A stretch of 64,000 nucleotides of DNA from contig OX388327.1 in assembly GCA_947579605.1 (NCBI GenBank), forward strand, positions 9,225,122 through 9,289,121, given 5' to 3'. Of the stretch, positions 9,132 through 19,849 are shown one piece after another. Below the pieces are notes generated by a model that worked only from the letters and a program-made list of their open reading frames with translations, ran no database searches and was not told the origin of the DNA. A program made the position numbers and the translations under genes. This stretch comes from Athripsodes cinereus (taxonomy: Eukaryota; Arthropoda; Insecta; Trichoptera; Leptoceridae). Within the stretch, counting starts at the first letter, position 1; every line of letters begins with the position of its first letter.

Positions 9132-9905
9132 GTATTATTTGAAAAGGAACGCGTTCTTTTTTTCGCCTCAAAACGGTACTACTACGGACATCTGTTGATT
9201 GACACAAAAGTAGAATGAGTTCGAGATACGGGTAGATAATTATTCATAACCCTTTTATCACCTGAGTGGTCAAAGGACTATCTCTACACGATTTTACATG
9301 TTTATTTTTCATAAAATTAAATTAAAAACTTTTATCTAATTAAGATAGTAAAAAATCTTTTACTATACTAATTTTATGATTGATGTAATTTAAAAGAGAT
9401 TATTTTAATCTTTTAATTATAACTATTTATATTATTATTAGAAAAGTTGACAGACAAAAAATAAGACAGTCAGGATGGGGGACAAACCTCATCTGCTTTT
9501 CTAATAACAGAATATTAATAAATAACAGTCGCTTACGTTCCATTATTTTCAAAGAGCCGTTATTCTCAACTCTATTTAGGTCCATGGAATCAGCATTCGA
9601 GCAATTTACAAAATGTCAAAACATTAGTGGATGAGTGCTAGGAGTTATTTTCTTATTGAATTTTTGATTAGTATTTATCATAAAAAATAACATTAAGTAG
9701 ATATTGAAACTAAACATACTATTTGTATGTTTTAAATGCAAGCTAATAGCGTGTAAATTGGAGTAAAATTCATTGTCCTGAGGGGTTTTTAGACAATTTT
9801 CTATCCCATACTTTTAATGAAGCAAGGATTCAGGTTTATATTTTTATTGTTTATGTTGGATAAGACATTTTTTTTATAAAATAAAGTTTTAAAATGTTTT
9901 CTGTT
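9132..9905. other. AT-rich upstream region of the zinc-finger gene
   Basis: No coding frame or clear repeat is visible. It probably contains intron or promoter sequence of the downstream gene. Confidence 0.4.
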
Positions 9906-9915
9906 TTCTTTTCAG
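9903..9915 (+). promoter_or_regulatory. Candidate 3' splice site before the zinc-finger ORF
   Basis: The sequence GTTTTCTTTTCAG is a pyrimidine tract followed by CAG. It would begin an exon with about 144 bases of 5' UTR before the ATG at 10060. An in-frame TGA at 9994-9996 shows the coding frame does not extend upstream in this exon. Confidence 0.5.
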
Positions 9916-10059
9916 CATAAGGAATTGAGCTCTTTTTTTTTTAACTATATTACACCTGTCTACAAAATCTTAATATATAATACTAAGTGTTTCTGAAATG
10001 AAAATCAGAATGATAGGAGTCTACAATGTGATGTAAATAATTATAAACAACTAGAGAAT

Positions 10060-11427
10060 ATGGATGTTAATTACGATGGAGAAACTAATTTACAAGAGAA
10101 CTACCAGTTTGTTTGTGTCCCTTTACTTGAAAAAGATAATAAAATAATTAAGGATAATTTTACAAACATTGAAGATTTAAATGATGTTGACTCTTTAAAA
10201 GCTGCATCAAAAATAGGTTCAAAATATAAATGTCCAAAATGTGAAAGAATATATACATTCTTTAACAGACTTCAAGAACATCTCAAAAACAATTGCGATG
10301 TATACTTTTGTAATGAGTGCCCTAAAGTATTTTCGACTAAATTTTCTTTGAAGCAACATGCAGTTATTCACATCAAAACCAAAGATTTTAAATGTTCAGA
10401 GTGTAATAAATGTTTCAAAACTGAAAAATCACTTGAAGAACATACCACAGTTCACACTAAATGTCGTCCATACGAGTGTACTGAATGTGGAGCTACATTC
10501 TCATTTCGCAAACGTTTGAATAAACACATCTCAAATCATTCTGTATCTTTGTATTGTGAAGAATGTGATAAAAGGTTCATTACTGCGAAAGGTTTTTTAC
10601 AGCATAGAATAGTTTTTCATAATAAAGAAAAGATACATAAATGTGAAATTTGTTCTAAATCATTATCTACTGCTGGCAGTTTAAAGCGTCATATGTTGAG
10701 TCATCAAAGCAAACAATTTAAATGTAACATTTGTTATAAGCTATTTACTCATAAAACATCACTTTTGGATCATCACAATAATATACATTTAAAAACAGCA
10801 TTATACGAGTGTTTTACATGTAGTAAGTCTTATACAGACAAGAGTGCTCTAAGACTACATATTTTAAAACATTCATCAGAAACTAAACACTGTGTGCCGT
10901 GCAATCGTTATTTTAAAAATGAAAGCAATTTTAGTGAACACAAGAAAAGGCATCAAATGGGGAAAATTTATTTTAATTGTATAGTTTGCGACAGAACATT
11001 TACAAATCGTTCATCATTAAATGCTCACAAACGTACGCATAACAGTGATGCTAAAACATTCAAGTGCGGTGAGTGTGATAGTGTTTTTAAGACAAAACAG
11101 AATTTAGGCACTCATATGATGACACATTTAGATCTTAGGCCTGTATCTTGCATTCATTGTAATAAAAAATTCAGGCAAAGATCTCACCTTATGAAGCATA
11201 TACGGGGGGTGCATAAGTTTAAGAAAAAAAGTAAACTAATGAAAAATAAAGATATAGTAATTAAGAAAGAAGAAATATCTGGTTTTGAAAATGAAGTCAG
11301 AATTAAAAAAGAAGCAAATATTGATGAATCGACAGTTCAAGAATTAAATATTGTAGATGATATAGAAATTAAAACGGAGACAGATATTTTGTATATGATT
11401 AAAACTGAGCCGGAATCAATTTTGTAG
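10060..11427 (+). CDS. C2H2 zinc-finger protein, 12 fingers, SUMO-motif tail
   Basis: A single open exon of 455 codons, presumably encoding a nuclear DNA-binding regulator; the target is unknown. Residues 1-55 are acidic and contain no ZAD domain. Fingers run from residue 56 to 385. The first is a C2HC variant (YKCPKC ending in a Cys). The next eleven are regular C2H2 units, for example YFCNEC...H-x3-H and FKCSEC, ending with VSCIHC...HIRGVH. Linkers rarely match TGEKP, unlike KRAB-type arrays. Residues 386-455 are basic then acidic and hold four psi-K-x-E motifs at 401-404, 415-418, 437-440 and 447-450. The last is followed by Pro, as in synergy-control motifs. The ATG has A at -3 and G at +4, and an in-frame stop lies upstream at 9994. 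Codon use is AT-rich like the surroundings. It appears intact and is the only convincing host-type gene here. Confidence 0.9.
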   Translation: MDVNYDGETNLQENYQFVCVPLLEKDNKIIKDNFTNIEDLNDVDSLKAASKIGSKYKCPKCERIYTFFNRLQEHLKNNCDVYFCNECPKVFSTKFSLKQHAVIHIKTKDFKCSECNKCFKTEKSLEEHTTVHTKCRPYECTECGATFSFRKRLNKHISNHSVSLYCEECDKRFITAKGFLQHRIVFHNKEKIHKCEICSKSLSTAGSLKRHMLSHQSKQFKCNICYKLFTHKTSLLDHHNNIHLKTALYECFTCSKSYTDKSALRLHILKHSSETKHCVPCNRYFKNESNFSEHKKRHQMGKIYFNCIVCDRTFTNRSSLNAHKRTHNSDAKTFKCGECDSVFKTKQNLGTHMMTHLDLRPVSCIHCNKKFRQRSHLMKHIRGVHKFKKKSKLMKNKDIVIKKEEISGFENEVRIKKEANIDESTVQELNIVDDIEIKTETDILYMIKTEPESIL

Positions 11428-11566
11428 CTTTCTTTTATTTTTAATGTACCAAATTAATAGTAGAATTTAATGAAATATATTTGGCATTCTGGATCAATTA
11501 GCATAGTACCAAAGTCTTTTGGAAATCATCTGTACACATATATTAGCCATAAGTTCTAGCATCAAA

Positions 11567-11572
11567 AATAAA
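11567..11572 (+). terminator. Poly(A) signal of the zinc-finger gene
   Basis: AATAAA 140 bases after the TAG stop. A second AATAAA is at 11663-11668. Either could serve. Confidence 0.5.
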
Positions 11573-11769
11573 CGCACAAAAGTTAAGACTTATGAGAATA
11601 CAATACTTGGAGCACAGTATTTTAGACTTACATTTTGAGTCTAATCAGTATTATAATATTTGAATAAATTAATATTTCTCAAAATTTAGCTAAGTTAATG
11701 CTTGACTTCATATGACCATGCAAGTATCAAGTACTTAAAACATTCATAAAATTAATATAAACACTAAAG

Positions 11770-12078
11770 GTGCTAACACAAAGAAAGCGGGTTTCCTGCT
11801 TTCAGATGCCTGCGTCTCCCGGCGCCGGTCAGCGCAATAGAATGTTTACATGCATTTCAATGAATACGAACATAGAAAAAGCAGGAAGGCGCTTATCGGT
11901 GCGGGCTACGCCGGCAGCCCGCGTCGACATGTTTACCAGAATGAATCGAACATTATTTTCGCGCAGGTTCGTGCAGATTTCAGCACATACGTTTGTTATG
12001 TCATGGTACTAGCGCAAATAAGCGCCAGTTAAAGTAGATAATCGGAAAGCAGCAAACCCGCTTTCTTTGTGTTTGCAC
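11770..12078. mobile_element. GC-richer MITE with about 33-bp TIRs
   Basis: The left end GTGCTAACACAAAGAAAGCG and the inverted right end match with one mismatch. The match continues through GGGTTTCCTGCTTTC. The 309-bp interior is much richer in GC than the flanks (GGCGCCGG, GCCGGCAGCCCGCG). The flanks show CACTAAAG and CACTAAGT, a possible 8-bp duplication with changes. Apparent ORFs inside are not conserved. Confidence 0.75.
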
Positions 12079-12127
12079 ACTAAGTGTGGACATGAATTAA
12101 TTTGTTATGTTATTTTTATCCTTAGAA

Positions 12128-12302
12128 AATGTCTCCTAATTCTATCTTTAAGTTTTCGAGTTCAAACAGAAAGATTAACATTATCAATTCATCAGTGATG
12201 AGGTATGCCACACATCCTAAATCTCTTATTTTTATGGCATCGAGAGAACGTACAGTTAGTTTGCTGACTACCCAACTTGTGGGAGTCACTGTGATTGAAA
12301 GA
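12128..12302 (+). mobile_element. B repeat, diverged
   Basis: Contains AAGTTTTCGAGT, CAGTGATGAGGTATGCCACA, CTACCCAACTTGTGGGAG and CACTGTGATTG in B order. Confidence 0.7.
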
Positions 12303-12574
12303 CGATTATTCATCTTGTTTGAACTACTGATACAAAATTTGAAGCACCTATAACATAATTATTTCCATAAATTAGTCTGTTTATTTAAGTATTTATTTTT
12401 AAATAATTGTGGTTATGTTACGTGATGTGTGTAATTTACTTACAGCTGTGATTTGTCATAGTATTAGGTATATTTATTATTGTCTAATGAATGTATAATT
12501 GGTTATAAATCAAGTAAACAATGTATAATACTTAATATAGTTTTATCCTGTGAAGCACCTAGTAAAGAATACTG

Positions 12575-12954
12575 GCCTGCTAAGTGAAAACACAGTATTT
12601 ATCTAAACACAAATGTGTCAGAATCGCAGTCCAAGTTTGAAACTATCTTTTTGTGTATTTTTTCAAGTGCCGGCAAACTCTCCTTTCACGACACAAGCCT
12701 TTAGCTTACTACGAAAGTGTATAAGGTTGTATTTGGGTTTATAACAAAAACCCAGATCTCCTTTTTTTAATAAAAACCAAAAAAAATATATATATTTCGA
12801 GAATTATTGAATACCTACCTGAGATATTTGTGACGATTGTGGCATGTTTGTTTTTTAATATTTGAAAAAATACACACTAAGTGGTAGTATCAAACTTGGA
12901 CTGCGATTCTGAAACATTTGTCTTCATAATTACTGTGTTTTTACTTAGCAGGGT
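12575..12954. mobile_element. TIR MITE (copy 1), interrupted by a SINE
   Basis: The ends CCTGCTAAGTGAAAACACAG and its inverse define TIRs of about 90 bp containing CAGAATCGCAGTCCAAGTTT. A second copy lies at 52531-52847 without the SINE. The centre here is replaced by a truncated SINE-A. Confidence 0.85.
12669..12787 (+). mobile_element. SINE-A, 5'-truncated, inside the MITE
   Basis: Begins GCCGGCAAACTCTCC and continues TTTCACGACACAAGC to AACAAAAACCCAGAT, then a degraded A/T tail. The tRNA-like head is missing. Confidence 0.85.
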
Positions 12955-12973
12955 AGAATAGGTATCCCATTCT

Positions 12974-13138
12974 TTTCACTTGTTTTCTAGTGTCGCTTAA
13001 GAGGCAAGAGATATTTTCACTTGTTTTCTAGTGTCGCTTAAGAAGCAAGAGATATTTTCACTTGTTTTCTAGTGTCGCTTAAGAGGCAAGAGATATTTTC
13101 ACTTGTTTTCTAGTGTCGCTTAAGAGGCAAGAGATATT
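12974..13138 (+). repeat. Four 41-bp tandem units from the B repeat 5' part
   Basis: The AGTGTCGCTTAAG word has TGTCGC at 12991, 13032, 13073 and 13114. The unit corresponds to the CTTTTCCGTAAG...GTGTCC segment of the B consensus. Confidence 0.85.
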
Positions 13139-13298
13139 TGTGATACTTCACATTTAAGACATTTAACATACTCAGTTCTGCGATGAGATATGCTGAATGG
13201 CTTGATTTCTATTGGCACAGTGAGGGAATCTTGCATGTTTTTTTGCGTGAAGTTGGACCACTGGCCACCCCACTAGTGGGAAATATGGTGATGGTATA

Positions 13299-15117
13299 AA
13301 GTTAATATAATTTTATATTCCTGTATGTCTTTTTTACAATAAATTAAAATATTTATAAATTCAGCAGTGTTTTCTTTATTGCAATTAAAAATATCAACTA
13401 ATTCATTACATCGTAGAAACGGAAAATAAGCCTCTTAGAATTGGTACATAATATTGTGGAATTCAGTATTTCAATTTTTCATTTATTTGTGTATGTAGCC
13501 ATCTATTGACAGAAGTAGAAAGTAAAATAGGACTAAATTTGGTTTGAGGCATTGCTATCCTTTATTGCCATCTGTAGACGAATAGAAAACTACATACATA
13601 CTTACAATATTGTTCTAAAGATGGTGCTGACGTCAAATTGTATGAACATGTTCAGGCTTAAGAGCGTAATACTTTTTTTGTAATTTTTAAATCTAGAATT
13701 TATACGAAATATCGAAATTTCAAAAATCATGCATAATTTACGGAGCATTTCGGTGGCACCATTTTTTTGTTTTATTTAATCACAGAGCACAATGACAGAC
13801 ATCGACTACGTTTGCGAGAATCCGCTGTCATCCAACAACATTAGTTTTCAAACGCCACAGTTAGTTTATATATTTATATTTTTCATTTTTAGTAAGTAGA
13901 TACATATATTACCTACCTACTTCTTTTTAAAATATTGCAGTGACATTTTCGCTCATAGAACAAATTCATCTAAAATAAAATAAAGAATAATTTCTTCTTT
14001 ATGAAATAAATGTTTTCTGTATACTTAGGTACCTACCTATCATTCTAAATTCTCGTGGATTTGTAATCTATAAATATCTATTTGAATCTAAATATCTCTT
14101 AGATGGGTATCATTTATATTTACCTATATAACTACAATACAATGCAACATTTGTAACTTGGCAAAAAATCGCCAATATCCAAAATTTATTAAATGTAATA
14201 CCTATAGGCACATAGGGTAGATATAGGTTGTAGAAAGCTAGATACAACTTACTCCGTTAAATTGTCGAGTATATTAATTTTAAAAGAATAGGTATACATA
14301 CATAACGTAAAATAATCAAATAGGTATTTGTGTCTCAGAAAAATAGATAAAAAATCTACGTTTTTTCACCCCGTTGGTAAATCTTAATGTTATAATGTAG
14401 CAAAGATGACATTAATTACATGCGATTAGTTCAGTGGTTACCCTGCTTGTGAGCAAAGATAATATCGACAGACAGAATAAAATCCGTAAAATTTCATCTT
14501 CTTTGCTTCTATTTGTAAAATTTGTAAAATTTTTCAACAAAACAATTTTAATTGTTTTTTTTATTAGTATGAACAAAATTATATTACTTTTCTTAGTTTA
14601 TCAGCCCCAAGATACCCCATTGGCGATATATTCAACAGAAAAGTACCTACATACATATACATTGCAAGAACTATTGGCACCGAGTCACCGAGTAGGATAG
14701 GAGATGTTGATCCCCTCCGCCTGAACTCTGCTATCTTTTTCTGCAATCTTCCCTACAAGAGATGTATCACTTAAAATCAATGCATTCTACTATATTGCTA
14801 GACGTTTCCCGAAAATATAAAAAGGTACATAATAATATGTGCTCTCAGAAAAATCGCAATGACCACATTTTGAAATTCAAATTCAAAACACCTTTTTTTA
14901 CGTTAGGTAAGAAATTGTCATATTATTACATACTGTCCAGTTCCAAAATCCAACAAGTCGAAAACTTCGAAAAAATTTAATTCCACAAATAAACAGCCAT
15001 AAAAGTACACAGTTCCCTTCATATACCTACGTGTATTTTCTAAAATAAATAAATATTTCGAATCATTAAGTTTTGAACGGAACAACTTACAACTTACGTG
15101 TTTGGCAGTGCTATAAT
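13299..15117. other. Long AT-rich region without recognised genes
   Basis: No convincing coding frame is visible. A weak inverted pair, AGATGGTGCTG near 13619 and GGTGGCACCATT near 13751, may bound an old MITE. The rest has many TACCTACC words and no clear family. Confidence 0.4.
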
Positions 15118-15300
15118 TTTATTTATTTATTTATCTATTAACAATTCACGGCGCTAGCCTTTTACATGTTATATATTTCCATACATAGTTCATATGATGT
15201 ATATACAAGTGTAGAATATTAAGACACAACAATCATAATAAAAAATAAAAAAAAACACAAAAAAGAACAACACAACTATCAATATCACAGCATAAGTTAT
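15118..15300 (-). mobile_element. O repeat: LINE 3' end
   Basis: Begins (TTTA)n, the reverse of an AATAAATAAA tail, then CACGGCGCTAGCCTTTTACA. Similar segments are at 18222, 30333 and 30496. Confidence 0.55.
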
Positions 15301-15373
15301 AAATGGAAAAAAAAGTCAAGTATATTTCACTTTCTGTAGTGTTTTTAAAGCATTTAATAAATATACTTAAATT

Positions 15374-15558
15374 ACTACTACTACTACTACTATACCGTCA
15401 CGGCATATCCCACAAGTGGGGTAGCCAGCAGACCAGCTGCATATAAAAAATGCAAGCTGTCTTCTCCGTGCCAATATAAAATCAAGACTTTCAGGATGGA
15501 TCAAACCTCATCGCCGAATTTAAGATGTAAAATGTCTTATTTTTTCGAACACCTGCCA
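15374..15558 (-). mobile_element. B repeat with (TAG)n tail
   Basis: (CTA)n, then TATACCGTCACGGCATATCC and CACAAGTGGGGTAGCCAGC, then GAACACCTGCC at the other end. Confidence 0.9.
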
Positions 15559-15850
15559 ATAAATATGCTTAGTTACAAAAAGTCTTTAGATGGTCGTTTT
15601 CACTCAAGAAATTTCTTTTGTCTCTGGTCCACAAATTGCCAATACACTCTCCTGATAGCATCTACAAATGACTTGTCAAAAATGGCAATTTCTCGAATGT
15701 AAGACATATCTACTTGTTGAGTTATGGAGCAGTGAAATGTGACAAAGTTCGGTATTAGTTTAAATTTGTTGAATAAGTTATCTTGAATATATCATATTTT
15801 TCATGGCACAGAGAAAATTTCCAGAGATACCTAAGTGAATTGTTTTTACT

Positions 15851-16213
15851 GGAGAACACAACAAAGAATTGGTTTCCCACTCTTTTCCGTAAGTTTCGGG
15901 TGTCCTTGTAAAAGGCAGCTGTTCGAAAAAATTAAGAAAATTTACATCTTAAATTCAGCGATGAGGTTTGGCACTTATTTATTTATTGTACATTGGTTAC
16001 AATATTACAAAATAAAACAGTGTCATATAAATATCAGTTACACAATTCAACGTACAGAGGGCGAGTTTATCGCTAAGATGCGATGTCTTCCAACTAACCC
16101 TTATCATGAATGACTCAATTTTTGTTGGCACGGAGAGGACAGCTTGTACTTATGTTTATTACAGCAGCTAGTATGCTAGCTACCCCACTTGTGGGATATG
16201 CCTGGACGGTATA
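15851..16213 (+). mobile_element. B repeat interrupted by a C element
   Basis: The 5' half is 15851-15970 (GGTTTCCCACTCTTTTCCGT, TTCAGCGATGAGGTTTG). The 3' half is 16109-16213 (TGTTGGCACGGAGAGGACAG through CTACCCCACTTGTGGGATA). The break lies in the CCACCCATCCTG stretch. Confidence 0.85.
15971..16108 (-). mobile_element. C repeat: LINE 3' end inserted in B
   Basis: TTATTTATTGTACATTGGTT, then GAGGGCGAGTTTATCGC and TCTTCCAACTAACCC: the reverse complement of the C consensus. Confidence 0.85.
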
Positions 16214-16309
16214 GCAGTTCTTGTTTGTTCACTAACAAGCCTACCTACGAAGATGTCGTATTGAAGTCAAAACGGAAAACAATGAAAAAAGGGAACTAAT
16301 TATTTGATC

Positions 16310-17090
16310 GGCTATTAATCCATTCGTTCAGCAAGAAAAAATCAGCATTTAAGTCATTTGCGCAGCAAACAATGTTTTCATCGGCAATAAATAAAAAATA
16401 ATCGCAACACTTGTTTTACAAACAAACTTGGTTATATCAGCAAATTAACAAATTTTAACAGCTTAATAAATAATCGCACAGCAAAATAATTAATTGACCA
16501 GCAGAATTGTTATTTGAGCAGCAGAATTATTATTTGAGCAGCAGAATTATTATTTGAGCAGCAGAATTATTATTTGACCGTCAGAAAATATATGATAAAC
16601 AATATTTTTCACACACCGATTTACCTTCGGATCCACATGAAGTTTTTGTGATTTCTTACCAAATTAATGATGACTACGAAAATAATGCCAGTTTCCGCTT
16701 TGCTATATTAACGAAATATCTAACTGAAATGTCGAAAAACGCTAGAATCGTTGCTAGATGCTAAATATAAAATCACATAAAAAGATGCTACATACAAAGA
16801 TTTATTATTTGAACAAGATCAAAAATTTAGCTTTCACAAGTTTAATAAAAATTAGCTCACAGTTTGCTGCTCATTTATTTATTTTGCTGCACAAATAATC
16901 ATTATGCTGGTCAAATAATAATTTTGCTGGTCGATTAAATTTAGAGTTTTACAATATCATATTATTTGCAATACATATATAATTTTCTCGCTGGGCATAA
17001 GTAGCATATCAAAATGATATATTTGTCGACAGAATACATTTTTCTGCTGAACAAAACTTCAATATTATGCTGATCGTTTAAATGATAGCC
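16310..17090. mobile_element. Element dense in CAGCA-type subterminal repeats
   Basis: The ends are GGCTATTA on the left and TGATAGCC on the right. Within are many copies of a GACCAGCARAATNATTATTT-like word on both strands, including a 20-bp tandem at 16501-16580. Such subterminal arrays are typical of transposase-binding regions. No ORF was found. Confidence 0.6.
16501..16580 (+). repeat. Four 20-bp tandem units
   Basis: GCAGAATTATTATTTGAGCA repeated from 16501, 16521, 16541 and 16561 with small changes. Confidence 0.9.
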
Positions 17091-17261
17091 ATGAAAAAAT
17101 AGATAATTATGTGGGTAGGTACCTATACCTACCTACTTGGAGTAGTCGCCATACGACTTTGACATTAGGTACAATTTTTCGATACATAACTCAAAATTCA
17201 TGCGATGGATGTGAAATTATCGCATATTATTTATAGTATAGGTAATAATAATTGTATTACA

Positions 17262-17560
17262 TATAAGTTAAGATGGTTTGGGCACGTGGAAAGAATGAAT
17301 GAGGACAGAATGACTAAGAAGATATATTTGTCTGAGAGGAATGGTGCTCGGAGACGTGGACGTCCGAGGATTAAATGGCAAGATCATTTAAATCAAATCC
17401 TACAGGACGGTCACGTGTTGAGCACATTGAACAGGAGAGCATGCATGAGGAATTGTATGACAGTGACGGAAGCGAAAGATGTATGCAAAGATAGAAGGAA
17501 GTGGCGCTCGATCCTTTCTGCCTACCCCGCGAGGGAAGCGGCGTGATGGTATGTATGTAT
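17262..17560 (+). pseudogene. R LINE (RTE-like) ORF2 C-terminus and 3' end
   Basis: The frame reads KLRWFGHVERMNEDRMTKKI, then ARRRGRPRIKWQDHLNQIL and RRKWRSILSAYPAREAA, then TGA. The stop is followed by TGGTATGTATGTAT, a microsatellite 3' end. The LRWFGHVER...RGRPR...W motif order is characteristic of the C-terminus of many non-LTR retrotransposon polymerases. The rest of the LINE is absent, as in 5'-truncated insertions. A near-identical copy is at 50916-51286. Confidence 0.85.
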
Positions 17561-18104
17561 TTAGGCGTGCATAATGTGAATTGAATGTGTTTGTAAGGAG
17601 CGTGAAGTGAGGCCCGCTCCCTGACGTATCCCGCACAGGAGCACAGTACCTACCTACCGGAGAACTAACAATAATAAGCTACCAATAATATATACAACAC
17701 TAGTTAAGTACCTACCCACCTACCTATACATAAATGTTAAAGTTATACAGTAATATTAGTTCCATATTGCATACTAGTGCAGTTTACCCGGCTCTGCTTA
17801 GGAAATAAACAACAAGTTTATTAATATTAACACTTGTACCTACCTATAGGCAATATAGGTTCCTACTTCTCTGAGAAATGAATAAATATAGAGGAAATTA
17901 TTTAAAAACTGGCAACATCATTATGCAATATTTTTGTCAGTTCTCTCATGATCTAATGGAAGTATTGGTGATTAATTTTTGAATAAAAGTGTAATTTTTA
18001 TTAGATATGGGCGGTTGTTGTGTTTTATGCAAGTTCAAATTTTGGACATAATACAAAAAAATATTGTGTTTTTTCATTTATTGTTTCTATTCTTTTTAAT
18101 TAAA

Positions 18105-18184
18105 TCCGGGTTTTTGTGATAAACCCAAATACAACCTTATACACCTTTCACAGTAAGCTTGTGTCGTGAAAGGGAAGTTTGTTA
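18105..18184 (-). mobile_element. SINE-A 3' fragment
   Basis: CCGGGTTTTTGTGATAAACC, CAACCTTATACACCTTTC and GTGTCGTGAAAGGGAAGTTT; the head is missing. Confidence 0.8.
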
Positions 18185-18221
18185 GGAAGGAAGCTGTAGT
18201 TAGGTTCGAAGGGAAAATATT

Positions 18222-18350
18222 CGTTCATTATTTATTTATTTATTTGAATCTTAGTTTTTTTTGTTTTTACAATTAACCATTGTAATAGGTCACATTTATG
18301 TAAATTTAATACACGGCACTACCATACAAGGCTTAGAAATGACAACGTCA
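18222..18350 (-). mobile_element. O-type LINE 3' end
   Basis: (TTTA)n followed by AATACACGGCACTACCATAC. Similar in layout to 15118. Confidence 0.45.
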
Positions 18351-18969
18351 CCTTATGTATTTGGTGGTGCCGAATAAGGTGACGTTGAAAAATAACATAC
18401 AGAACAATATATAAATTCCTATATACCTACATATCTACTATAGTACACACACATAAAGTACAATGTCTAAGATACTAGCTTAAATCACTCGCAAACGAGT
18501 GGATGGCCTTGAGAAGCATAGAATAGAATATAAGACACTATGTCAATATAATATAAGATACTATGAATAATATTTTTAGCTTGAAACCTGTCTAAATCTT
18601 AAGGATGATATATACTATTTACAGTATATTATTTTTCTTCTATCTAATGTTGGTAATACTGTGTCTATAAAGTATTGTGTCTACAAACATACAGATGGAC
18701 TCAATTATTATTATCTCAATTACCTACTTACATATTACCTATTAGTTTTCTAACTGATGGACTGCACGCGCGTGACAATATTACAATCACGAATTTAAAT
18801 TTCAAATAAACGAGCTTAAAATTATTGTAAAATTGACAATTCGTTCGACAAAATATTATAAGCATATCCGTGGCTCCCACAATATACGTAAAAAGTCTCT
18901 AAAAGGCATATATCTCTCTCTGTCTCTCATTGGTGACATTGCACCCAATATATTATGAGTGATGCTGCT

Positions 18970-19185
18970 ATTATTTGTTTATTCTGTACTGTACATTGAT
19001 TAAAAACAAATTTACACAAAAATAAAGAAATAAATAAATCTTTACTCACTATAATTTTCACAAATACATAAACAATAATACCTATACAACATAACAAAAC
19101 GTGACAAATAACAAAATTAGGCCAAAAGGCGTAAAAAATACATTCAAATAAAATACATTCATACACGATTTCTTCCAACTAACCC
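18970..19185 (-). mobile_element. C repeat: LINE 3' end
   Basis: TTTATTCTGTACTGTACATT at one end and CGATTTCTTCCAACTAACCC at the other, with an expanded AT-rich middle. Confidence 0.7.
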
Positions 19186-19219
19186 GAATTATCAATATCT
19201 ATGTATATGTAGGTACCTA

Positions 19220-19358
19220 CACTGAGAAAAATACTAACGAAATTTCACAACGAATCATTGGTACGTACTATCAGATTAGGACCAGAGATAGTACAAACGA
19301 TTCATTAGTACGAATCTATAATATTAATTTGTCGCAAACAAACCCTTGGTAAATTTAC
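19220..19358. mobile_element. Palindromic MITE, left arm only
   Basis: CACTGAGAAAAATACTAACG then AACGAATCATTGGTACGTAC, matching the left arms at 24946 and 59979. The right arm is missing. A TATATGTAG...ACCTACAC segment lies on both sides. Confidence 0.8.
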
Positions 19359-19641
19359 CAACGATTCGATTATCAAGATCTATATATATGTAGTATGTAC
19401 CTACACTTATTACAAACCAAATAAAAACTTCTCCAGAACAAAATAATAATGTAAAAGGCATCGTTATTCATAAAGTTACTACGTACCTACCTAAGACATA
19501 AATAGAACAATTTCATTTCTCGATGTGCTTTGTCACCTATTATGAATGTTTTATTAAATAAAATGTTAACTTTTACTTATTGTGTTGTCAACAAATTAAC
19601 AGAAATAATTTTTTATCACGTGTAAAGCATTAAAAAATTTC

Positions 19642-19768
19642 AATTCAGCGATGAGAGATGCCACCCGTCCTGAATGTCTTGTCTTTTATTTGCACGAAGA
19701 GAAGAACTGAATGTATATTGCATGGAGTTGTTACTCTACTGGCTACCTCTACTTTGTGAGAGATAGTA
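19642..19768 (+). mobile_element. B repeat 3' half
   Basis: TTCAGCGATGAGAGATGCC, CCGTCCTGAATGTCTTG and CTGGCTACCTC. Diverged at the 3' end. Confidence 0.7.
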
Positions 19769-19849
19769 CAAATTCAAAGTGAAATGATATGACAAAAATT
19801 GTATGAAAAATACACATTTTGTTAGAGAAAATTTGATTTCTTATTGTGT

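Larger units (their letters stand above)
12545..13298 (+). mobile_element. B repeat split by a MITE and locally amplified
   Basis: The 5' end (CCTGTGAAGCACCTAGTAAA) is at 12547. It is interrupted by the MITE at 12575-12954 and resumes with TATCCCATTCTTTTC. A 41-bp piece is then present four times, after which the 3' half runs to GGTGATGGTATA. Confidence 0.75.

Noticed and set aside
11770..12032. Two overlapping short frames in GC-rich DNA
   Set aside because: They lie wholly inside the MITE with inverted ends.
12575..12954. 8-bp target duplication around the MITE (AGAATACT/AGAATAGG)
   Set aside because: Only six bases agree and the second copy shows no matching duplication, so no TSD is claimed.
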